64,000 bases of DNA from Natronococcus sp. AD-5. GTDB taxonomy: Archaea > Halobacteriota > Halobacteria > Halobacteriales > Natrialbaceae. Shown here piece after piece: positions 25,672 through 32,746 of this stretch; position 1 is the stretch's first letter; the number at the start of each line of letters is the position of its first letter. A program made the translations under genes and the position numbers. Under the pieces are notes generated by a model. The model did no database searches. It worked only from the letters and a program-made list of their open reading frames with translations, and was not told the origin of the DNA. The DNA is taken from contig NZ_CP132294.1 in assembly GCF_030734285.1 (NCBI RefSeq), positions 2,914,001 through 2,978,000 on the forward strand, read 5' to 3'.

Positions 25672-25730
25672 ATCGTCGAGCAGTATCCGACCTCCGACGG
25701 ACAGGTCGTCGAGCGGACGCCGTTAGCGTA
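25672..25730 (+). pseudogene. Orphan 3' end of a radical SAM gene allele
   Basis: These 59 nt encode IVEQYPTSDGQVVERTPLA and a stop, the same last 19 residues as the intact gene at 25506-25565. Seven or so nucleotide differences all leave the protein unchanged (for example ccc-cta against ccg-tta, and taa against tag). The downstream gag-aagcgaagcg-cgacgagaaa motif also occurs after both copies (25625-25662 and 25754-25783). It looks like the tail of a diverged, once-functional allele. The rest of the 386-bp gap 25566-25951 holds only an AT-rich promoter-like stretch (25905-25925). Confidence 0.7.
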
Positions 25731-25951
25731 GCATAGCGTAGATCGGTGACCGGGAGTAAGCGAAGCGAATCCGACGAGAAAGGAGATCGCGACGCGGCGC
25801 CCGGGCCGATTGTGTACCGCTTAAGATCGTTCGCTGCACCGAAACCCTCGTGAGCGGCCGTATCGGGGCGTACTAAACGGATCGTTTTCGAGCCGGAGAT
25901 CGGCGCTTATTGAGATTGTAATAATGAGACGCGTCCCGGTAACCGGCTACG

Positions 25952-26701
25952 ATGCAATTCCGAACACTCGCTGTAGTGGCCGTTGCGCTGCTCGTAGCCC
26001 TGTCGGGGTGTGCTGCCCTCGACGGAGTGATGACCGACGATCAGTCGAACGGGACGGACGACGGGACGGAACTCAAGGGCGCAGACGACGAGACGAACGA
26101 GAGTAGCGACGATGAAGCGAACGAGAATAACGACGACGAATCGGAAGCGGAAGACGACACCGACGAGGAGACGACGGAATCCGACGACGAAGACGGGACG
26201 GCGGAGGCGGAGTGGGAGCCGCCGAAAGAACCGAATCGACCGATGGAAGACGAGCGCGAAGACCGGATCGAATCCGTCGAGTTCGTCGACAAAGAGCCCG
26301 CCGAGGACGGCGAGGGGTACTCGAACTTCAACCTCGAGGTCGTCGCCAACACCAGCATGGAGAACATCGACCCGCCGGAGCACGGTGACGTGGTCGGCGA
26401 GCCGTACTTCTTCGTCAAGATCAACGAGGGGGCCGACAACCAGAAGATCGTCGAACGAACGGACCAGGTCGACATGGACGAAAACGGGACGTTCCACATC
26501 GACGTGCGACCGGCCGGCATCGAAGAGTTCGGCGAACGTTTGCTGACCGTCGAGGTCTTCCTGATGGACGAGGACAAGGACTGGGACGACATCTACGACG
26601 CCGTCGCGACGCAGATCCACTTCAATCCCGGGACCGAGGCGGACGGCGACGCCGGTGACGACACGAACGGCACCGACGACGAGTCGGAGTCGAACGAGTA
26701 A
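25952..26701 (+). CDS. Acidic secreted lipoprotein
   Basis: A 249-aa protein with signal MQFRTLAVVAVALLVALSGC and lipobox Cys20. Residues ~27-85 are an Asp/Glu/Asn/Ser-rich linker (about 60 residues, likely disordered). Residues ~90-225 form a beta-rich domain (YSNFNLEVVANTSMENIDPPEHGDVVGEPYFFVKINEG, FHIDVRPAGIEEFGERLLTVEVFLMDEDKDW). An acidic tail ends the chain. It would be anchored outside the cell. No family was recognised. It is convergent with the membrane-anchored winged-helix gene. Confidence 0.75.
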   Translation: MQFRTLAVVAVALLVALSGCAALDGVMTDDQSNGTDDGTELKGADDETNESSDDEANENNDDESEAEDDTDEETTESDDEDGTAEAEWEPPKEPNRPMEDEREDRIESVEFVDKEPAEDGEGYSNFNLEVVANTSMENIDPPEHGDVVGEPYFFVKINEGADNQKIVERTDQVDMDENGTFHIDVRPAGIEEFGERLLTVEVFLMDEDKDWDDIYDAVATQIHFNPGTEADGDAGDDTNGTDDESESNE

Positions 26702-26737
26702 CTGATCGCGCCCGGACGGTCGACTCCGACGACGACG

Positions 26738-28057
26738 TCAATCGAGTTCGGTCGGATCGATCTCGGGCAGCGTGATGAGGTTCTCGCGACCGATCCGGAG
26801 TTTCTCGATCTCCTCGTCGTCGTCCATTTTCGAGAGGAGCTGTGACACTTTGGCGTTCGACCAGCCCGTCTCCGTGACGATCGAAGCCTGTTTCATCCGG
26901 CCGCCGTTTCGCCTGAGCAGTCGAAGGACGCGCTCTTCGTCGCTCAACAGTTCGGGATCGACCTCCTCGTCGTCCGCCTCGTCGTACGCGAACTCCTGGC
27001 TCGATTCGTCGAGCCGATCCGCGGTCGCGGGGGTGAGCTCTGGCGGCGAGCGCGCTTCCGACGCAGCACCGGCACCACCCCGCGGGTCGGTCTCTCCGGT
27101 CGTCTCGTCGTCCTCCGCGTTCGACCACGGTACCCGCACCCGCTCGAGCGGGAGTTCGATCGGCCGCTCGTGGTCGGTCGACTGACGTGCGAGGACGTAG
27201 CTCGTGGTGCCGACCGCCAGGACGAGGAAGAAGAGCCCGCCGACGAGCCAGCCCACGCTGGGGAGCAAGAAGCCGTTGATGGGTCCGGAGCCGTCGTCGA
27301 CGCCGGCCCCGCGGAGGAAGACGACCTCGAGTTCGTCGTCGCTGAACTGGTACGGTCCGTCGATGATCAGCGCGCCGTCCTGTGGACTGACCGGAAGGTT
27401 GTAATCGTGGAAGCCGTAGTTCGGTGGCGACTGGACGACGAGGCGCTGGTCGTCGTCGAGCATCGAGAGCCAGGGACCGTCGGCGGTCTGGAACGCGTCG
27501 CCGAAGTAGATCCGGCCATCGTCCACCGTCGCGAAGTTGGTCCAGGTAAACGAGTAGGAGAGAACGCCGATCTTGGCGTCGTTCTCGACGTCCTCGTCGT
27601 CGGGGGATTCAATACGCGGCTCCTCCCAGCCGTCGTCTTCGATCGACATCTCGCGGTCGGTCGTCTCCTCGGCAGTTCCGACGTGCGGCTCGAACAGGTC
27701 GCGATCGTAGGCGGCGTCGCGGTCGCCGGACCTGACCGCGTCGGCGTACTCGGAGAACGCCTCGACGTCCTCGTCGTCGGTCAGGAGAAACCGACTTTCG
27801 ATCGTCCACTCGGCGTCGCCGTCCGCGGTCACGTTGATCCGGATCACCTGCGCCGGATCGGCGTCAGTGGGTGACGACTGCCCGCCGACTGCAGGCTGGT
27901 TTACGTCCGCCGTCGCGGGCGTCGACGCGTGTGCTTCCGCCGGAGCGTGAGCCGTCGATGCTGGTGCGGATACCAACGACGCGGCGGCCACCGTTCCCGG
28001 GAGGGAAGCGGCGAGGAGGACCACCAGAGCGAGCGTTACGGCGGCGGATAACCGCAT
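26738..28057 (-). CDS. Membrane-anchored winged-helix protein
   Basis: A 439-aa protein. An N-terminal signal peptide (MRLSAAVTLALVVLLAASLPGTVAA) is followed by an extracellular beta domain (~55-255, QVIRINVTADGDAEWTIESRFLLTDDEDVEAF ... PNYGFHDYNLPVSPQDGALIIDGPYQF). One transmembrane helix lies at ~262-288 (LLPSVGWLVGGLFFLVLAVGTTSYVLA), then an acidic linker. The C-terminal HTH (~383-436) reads LLSDEERVLRLLRRNGGRMKQASIVTETGWSNAKVSQLLSKMDDDEEIEKLRIGRENLITL. The layout suggests an outside sensor tied to a DNA-binding or processing-released regulator. The domain family names are not certain. Confidence 0.82.
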   Translation of the reverse strand: MRLSAAVTLALVVLLAASLPGTVAAASLVSAPASTAHAPAEAHASTPATADVNQPAVGGQSSPTDADPAQVIRINVTADGDAEWTIESRFLLTDDEDVEAFSEYADAVRSGDRDAAYDRDLFEPHVGTAEETTDREMSIEDDGWEEPRIESPDDEDVENDAKIGVLSYSFTWTNFATVDDGRIYFGDAFQTADGPWLSMLDDDQRLVVQSPPNYGFHDYNLPVSPQDGALIIDGPYQFSDDELEVVFLRGAGVDDGSGPINGFLLPSVGWLVGGLFFLVLAVGTTSYVLARQSTDHERPIELPLERVRVPWSNAEDDETTGETDPRGGAGAASEARSPPELTPATADRLDESSQEFAYDEADDEEVDPELLSDEERVLRLLRRNGGRMKQASIVTETGWSNAKVSQLLSKMDDDEEIEKLRIGRENLITLPEIDPTELD

Positions 28058-28213
28058 GTGTATCACCCGGTGGTCTCTCAGAGGAAAAAACACTTTCCAT
28101 ACGAAAATAAAACGTTTTAGCTAACACTGAACGGTCTTCGACCCGCTGTGCCGTTCGTTCATCCTCGTGACTGGTCGACCGGCTTTTATATCAGGAGTGT
28201 GTACGGTGGAGCG

Positions 28214-29461
28214 ATGAACAGCGCGACAGCCGTCCTCCTCGCGTTGCTACTCGTCGTCTCGCTTCCCGCGATGGCCGTCACTGCGACCGAGTCCGGGGCG
28301 GGAAGCGAGGAGGACGATCCGGCCAGCGTCGACGAATCTCCGCGACAGAACGAATCCCAGTACGCTGCTCCGGTCGAAGCCAATAATACGACGAACCGCC
28401 TTCCGCTCGACGGCGAAATCAGAAGCGAGCACACCGATCACAGCAACGATCTCGGAACGGCACTCGCAAGTCGCGACGACGAACTCCGGGTCGATCACGA
28501 ACAGTACACCCTGGTCGACAGCGGGTTCGACGACGCCTCGACCGAAGAACGGGCGGAGATGGTCCAGACGGCCTACGACCGGCTCAGAGAACGCGCCGAC
28601 GAACTCGAGTCCCGCGAGCGCGAGGCCGTACGGGAACACGCCGAAGGCGACCGCTCGACCACCGAGCTGGTGCAGACGTTGATTCGAAATTACAACGAAG
28701 CGTCGATGCTCTCGGCCGTTCTTAGTGATCTGCAGGATCGGACCGATCGGATTCCCGGCTATTCGATTCCGACACAACAGGTACGCGGAGTCGAGAGGGT
28801 GTTCGACTTCCACCAGACCCCGATCCGCAGCGACCTCGAGTCGACGACGCAAACCAACCAGCACACGGAGCTGCTGGTCCAGACGTCAGAGAACGGGTAC
28901 AGCATCTCGACGATCGACCGGGGAAGCTACACCGTCGAAACGACGCGGTTCGATCACCGGGACACCGACAAGCCAGACCAGTTCGCGGATATCGAAGTAT
29001 CGGAGGCGCTCGACCGGACGATGGAATTCTATCCGTGGGCAGAAGAAGACGGCTCGCCCCGTTTCTGGGCCCTCAGGTCCAATAATCTATACTGGGCCGA
29101 CGTCAGCCACAGCCAGGGTGTGCTCGAGGTATACGTCGACGGTGGGACCGCAAGCGTCCACCGTGAGATCCAGCAACTGTTCGTCACAGCGCTACCCGAC
29201 GCAGACGAAACGAGCTGGACCGACGGCGATCTCGAGCTCTCGGTCGCCGAGACGCCCGCAAACGGACCGGCGAAGGTGACGGTGACCGGCGCGGACGACG
29301 ACGAGCCGCGAGACGCGACGATCACGGTCGACGGAACCGAAGTGGGTGAAACCGGAGTCGACGGCGTACTGTGGATCTTGCCACCTGCAGACGAGTACGA
29401 TATCGGAGTAGAGACGGGCGACGAGAGCGTCGAAGTGACGGTGTCGGACGACGAGGACTGA
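28214..29461 (+). CDS. Secreted haloarchaeal protein of unknown function
   Basis: A 415-aa protein. Signal peptide MNSATAVLLALLLVVSLPAMAVTA is followed by a Ser/Asn-rich stretch and a helical, probably coiled-coil segment (AEMVQTAYDRLRERADELESREREAVREHAEGDRSTTELVQTLIRNYNEA, ~115-170). A middle domain of mixed fold follows, with a C-terminal immunoglobulin-like domain (GPAKVTVTGADDDEPRDATITVDGTEVGETGVDGVLWILPP). No C-terminal anchor is seen. It is divergent from the membrane-anchored regulator and shares its 156-bp promoter region, so the two may be functionally linked (inference). Confidence 0.78.
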   Translation: MNSATAVLLALLLVVSLPAMAVTATESGAGSEEDDPASVDESPRQNESQYAAPVEANNTTNRLPLDGEIRSEHTDHSNDLGTALASRDDELRVDHEQYTLVDSGFDDASTEERAEMVQTAYDRLRERADELESREREAVREHAEGDRSTTELVQTLIRNYNEASMLSAVLSDLQDRTDRIPGYSIPTQQVRGVERVFDFHQTPIRSDLESTTQTNQHTELLVQTSENGYSISTIDRGSYTVETTRFDHRDTDKPDQFADIEVSEALDRTMEFYPWAEEDGSPRFWALRSNNLYWADVSHSQGVLEVYVDGGTASVHREIQQLFVTALPDADETSWTDGDLELSVAETPANGPAKVTVTGADDDEPRDATITVDGTEVGETGVDGVLWILPPADEYDIGVETGDESVEVTVSDDED

Positions 29462-29538
29462 GCGACGGCGAGTCCTGACGAAGTACGGATCGCGGGGTTC
29501 GACGAGGGTTTATTTACGAAGGCACGGCCAGACGGGTC

Positions 29539-30048
29539 GTGCCCACGACGTCGATCGATCGAGCCGAGCGAGCGGACGGAATCGGCGGGCGCGGGATCGC
29601 TCCACTGGTCGGTATCGTTCTGCTCGTCGGCGTCACCGTCGCGCTGGCGGCGACCGTCGTCGCGATCGGGGCTAACACGTGGACCGTCGAGCCGACGCAC
29701 ACGACTGCGGACTTCGAACTCGCAGCCGACGGCGAACGGGGGACGATCACGATCGAATACGTTCACGGCGACGCGATCGCCGTCGACGATCTCTCGGTCA
29801 CTGTGGCGGTGAACGGCGACTCGCTGTCGAAACAGCCGCCCGTCCCCTTCGTCGAAGCAGACGGGTTCGCCGGGGCACCACGCGGGCCGTTCAACGCGGC
29901 GAGCGACCGGACGTGGACGCCGGGAGAGCGAGCCGAGATCACGATCGCCGGAACGAACGAGCCGCAAATCGAGTCGAACGACTCGATCACGGTCACGCTC
30001 GCCGCCGACGATCGGCGCGTAGCGTCCCTCGAGACGACGGCGACCTGA
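29539..30048 (+). CDS. Type IV pilin-like protein
   Basis: A 169-aa protein read from a GTG (MPTTSIDRAERADGIGGRGIAPLVGIVLLVGVTVALAATVVAIG). The short basic leader ending in GGRG, followed by a single N-terminal hydrophobic helix (~19-42), is the archaeal class III signal cleaved by PibD. The rest is a beta-rich extracellular domain. Proteins of this DUF1628-like kind form adhesion pili or membrane-attached surface proteins. It ends 3 bp before the convergent methyltransferase stop. Confidence 0.82.
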   Translation: MPTTSIDRAERADGIGGRGIAPLVGIVLLVGVTVALAATVVAIGANTWTVEPTHTTADFELAADGERGTITIEYVHGDAIAVDDLSVTVAVNGDSLSKQPPVPFVEADGFAGAPRGPFNAASDRTWTPGERAEITIAGTNEPQIESNDSITVTLAADDRRVASLETTAT

Positions 30049-30051
30049 AAC

Positions 30052-30675
30052 CTACTCCGGAGCGCGGCCGATCGTCGTGATCGCGACTTCCGGTTCGTAC
30101 GGCGGTCCCATAAATGCGTGTTTGACGTCATCGAAGCCGGCCGTCTTGAACATTCGGTCGGCCTCGTACTCGTCGTAAAAGAGCATTATCGCGTTCGCCA
30201 GTTTCTGCGTCACGGGGTTGTCGGGATAGTTCGGCCCGACGACCAGCACCTGGCCGCCGGGTTTCAGCACGCGGCGGAACTCGCGCAGGGCGAGAATCGG
30301 GTTCGGCCAGTACTCGATCGAACCGGACGACCAGACGACGTCGAAGGTATTCGTCGCGAACGGCAACCGCTCGGCGTCGCCGCGGTGGAAGTGTACCGGC
30401 GGCGCCCGCTTGCCGAACTTGGCGTAAGCCTGCTCGAGTTGGTGTTCGCTCTGGTCGACCGCGTACACCTCGTCGACGTGTTCGACCAACCCCTCGGTCG
30501 CGAAACCGGTGCCGCAGCCGACGTCGAGGACCGTCGTCTCCGCGTCGAGATCGAGCAGCTCGAGGGCGTCGTTTCGCATTTCCTCGGTCCAGATGAAGGG
30601 GTTCACCCGGTCGTAGACCTTCGAGAGGTACTTGTAGAACAGCCGGGCGCGAGCCTTGTTCTCGAGAACTCCCAT
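30052..30675 (-). CDS. SAM-dependent methyltransferase (UbiE/MPBQ-like)
   Basis: A 207-aa class I methyltransferase starting MGVLENKARARLFYKYLSKVYDRVNPFIWT. Motif I is VLDVGCGTG (49-57), the acidic end of strand 2 is YAVDQSEHQL, and motifs II/III are FDVVWSSGSIEYWPNPILALREFRRVLKPGGQVLVVGP. The KYLSKVYDRVNPF lead-in and the C-terminal LANAIMLFYDEYEADRMFKTAGF resemble the methyltransferases of menaquinone and plastoquinone-type ring methylation. A role in menaquinone modification is plausible but unproven. The ATG at 30675 was preferred over the extended frame. Confidence 0.85.
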   Translation of the reverse strand: MGVLENKARARLFYKYLSKVYDRVNPFIWTEEMRNDALELLDLDAETTVLDVGCGTGFATEGLVEHVDEVYAVDQSEHQLEQAYAKFGKRAPPVHFHRGDAERLPFATNTFDVVWSSGSIEYWPNPILALREFRRVLKPGGQVLVVGPNYPDNPVTQKLANAIMLFYDEYEADRMFKTAGFDDVKHAFMGPPYEPEVAITTIGRAPE

Positions 30676-30912
30676 TGGGGGTGGCTTTCGATCCGACTGG
30701 CATATGTCTGCTGTTCCCGGCCGGTGCCCGGTTCGGGCGATCTCCTCCGGCGGTAAGCCGCGAGACTCCACGAAGGCGAGGGGGGGTGCGTCGGAACCGG
30801 TACGGCTTACAATCGCGCGGTGCGTTCTACGCACGTAGCATGTTACGTCGAGTATTCGGCATCCGGCCCTCAGCGTCAGGAGTACGCGTATCCCGCGGTG
30901 TTCGTTCGTGAC

Positions 30913-31168
30913 ATGACCAGATCGAACCGATAAGGACGTAAAGGCGATCGTGCAACGGTACTGGAACGGGCGCGCCGAATCGCACGACGACGTCGGCATC
31001 TCCGGCGTACACACCGACGATCAGCGCGAAGCGTGGCTGTCCGTTCTACGGACGTGGACCGGAGACGGATCGAATCGCGTCCTCGACCTCGGGTGCGGAA
31101 CGGAGACGATCTCGCTGCTACTGGCGGAGTTCGGACGCGACGTCACGGGCGTCGACATCCCCGGGTGA
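30913..31168 (+). pseudogene. Truncated methyltransferase copy
   Basis: From TDKDVK...YWNGRAESHDD through QREAWLSVLRTWTGDGSNRVLDLGCGTETISLLLAEFGRDVTGVDIPG this matches the first ~85 residues of the intact methyltransferase at 37631-38311. The ATG at 30913 is out of frame with the rest (about 5 nt shorter than the intact copy near the start), and the frame stops right after motif I. About two thirds of the gene is missing. The 30676-30912 spacer holds a GTGCGT-TCT-ACGCAC palindrome (30820-30834) and the promoter of the leftward methyltransferase. Genes of an ABC operon lie between the two copies. Confidence 0.8.
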
Positions 31169-31201
31169 AGCGTCGCCGTCGAAATCCGGCGACCGGTTCC
31201 C

Positions 31202-32746
31202 TCAATCGCCGTTCAGTGTTATCGACTCGAGCCCGTACCGCGCTTCTGTCGGATGGGGTTCGTAGCCGCTTACCTCGGCCGTGGTCGCGACGACGTTCGT
31301 GTAGTTGGTCAAGACCGCGATCGGAGCTTCCTCATAGACGATCGACTGAACCTCGTGATAGCGTTCCAGACGCGCGTCGCGCTCGTCGAGTTCGCGTGCC
31401 GCTTCCAGTAGCGTATCGACGCGGTCGTTTTCGTAGCCGTGATGTAACGATGCGGCCGTCGAATGGTACATCTCCGTGAGCCGGTCGGGATCGGGATACC
31501 ACAACGTCCCCCACGACGTGAGATACGTGTCGAATGTCTCCTGTTCGACCCAGTCGACCATCGTGGCGTAGTCCATCGTCGTCACGTCGACGTCGATCCC
31601 GACCGTGGCGAGGTGGTCCTGAATCACTTCAGCGACGAGGGGGAGATCCCTCGCATCAAACGTAAGACACTCGATAGCGAGTTCCGAGCCGTCGCGAGTG
31701 CGGACCTCGTCGCCGTGCGTCCAGCCGGCATCCGAAAGCAGCGCGCGAGCGCGATCGGGGTCGTACGGATCGGTCTCGAGATCAGGATTCGCCCACTCCG
31801 TAAGCTCCGGCGAGAGCGGTCCGACGGCGGGATCGTCGATTCCGGCGAGAATCGATTCGGTGATCGCCTCGCGGTCGATCGCGTGGGAGACCGCCTGCCG
31901 AACTCGTTTATCGGCGAACGGTTCCGATCGGGTATCGAACGTGAGGAATCGGATTCGGGGAATTTCAGGCGTGTAAACGTCGATACCGTCGGCCGATTCG
32001 AGCGGTTCGACCGTCTCATTCGGGAGCATTCGCGCCATCTCGATTTCTCCGTTTTCGAGCTTCATTCGCCGGGTCTGGTCATCGTCGACGACTTCGTAAC
32101 GAACGGTTTCGAAGCCGGGCAGGTTTCCGTGGTAGTCGTCGTGACGAACGAGGTGCAGTTCGGACTCCGGATGGAACTCATCGACAGCGAACGGACCGGT
32201 ACCGATCGGCTCGTCGATCACCCCGTCCGAACCGATGTTGTCGGGACTGAGAATTGCCGCCTCGTTGCGCGAGAGGTGCGCTGGAAGCGGCGAGAACGGC
32301 GTCTCCGTCTCGATGGCGACGGTAGTCGTATCGACCGCATCGACGGTCTCGATCGGGACGTCTTCGAACGCGGCCGACTCGGTAGTGCGCCGGAGCGACG
32401 TTACGGTTGCCGCCGCGTCGAGCAATTCGCCGTCGTGAAAGCTGACGTCCTCTCGAAGGACGAACTCCCAGCGATGGTCGTCGAGCCGATTCCACTCGGT
32501 CGCGAGGCCGGCGACCGGATTCGCGTCGTAGTCGACGTCCACCAGCGCCTCGGTGATCCCGAGTCGACGAGTCTGGTCACCACTGTCGAGGGGATCCCGA
32601 TTCGGTGCCCATCTACCGCCGATGCGGAAGTCGGTTCCGTCGTCGGGATCGTTCGAGAAGCAGCCGGCGACGGCGAACGCCGCCGTTCCGAGCGTCGCTT
32701 GCAGTGCGGTTCGTCGGTCCATCGTAACGTAGTCGTGTTCCGTCAT
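31202..32746 (-). CDS. ABC transporter binding lipoprotein, peptide/nickel (SBP family 5)
   Basis: A 514-aa protein. The start MTEHDYVTMDRRTALQATLGTAAFAVAGC has a twin-arginine motif and a lipobox. Features of the DppA/NikA/OppA fold are EALVDVDYDANPVAGLATEWNRLDDHRWEFVLREDVSFHDGELLDAAATVTSLRR, RQAVSHAIDREAI and DPYDPDRARALLSDAGW. It binds a peptide, nickel chelate or similar ligand outside the cell and delivers it to the permease pair. The ATG at 32746 overlaps the ATPase stop (ATGA), supporting this start over 32722. It is the last gene of the four-gene operon, which is unusual because binding-protein genes are often first. Confidence 0.9.
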   Translation of the reverse strand: MTEHDYVTMDRRTALQATLGTAAFAVAGCFSNDPDDGTDFRIGGRWAPNRDPLDSGDQTRRLGITEALVDVDYDANPVAGLATEWNRLDDHRWEFVLREDVSFHDGELLDAAATVTSLRRTTESAAFEDVPIETVDAVDTTTVAIETETPFSPLPAHLSRNEAAILSPDNIGSDGVIDEPIGTGPFAVDEFHPESELHLVRHDDYHGNLPGFETVRYEVVDDDQTRRMKLENGEIEMARMLPNETVEPLESADGIDVYTPEIPRIRFLTFDTRSEPFADKRVRQAVSHAIDREAITESILAGIDDPAVGPLSPELTEWANPDLETDPYDPDRARALLSDAGWTHGDEVRTRDGSELAIECLTFDARDLPLVAEVIQDHLATVGIDVDVTTMDYATMVDWVEQETFDTYLTSWGTLWYPDPDRLTEMYHSTAASLHHGYENDRVDTLLEAARELDERDARLERYHEVQSIVYEEAPIAVLTNYTNVVATTAEVSGYEPHPTEARYGLESITLNGD

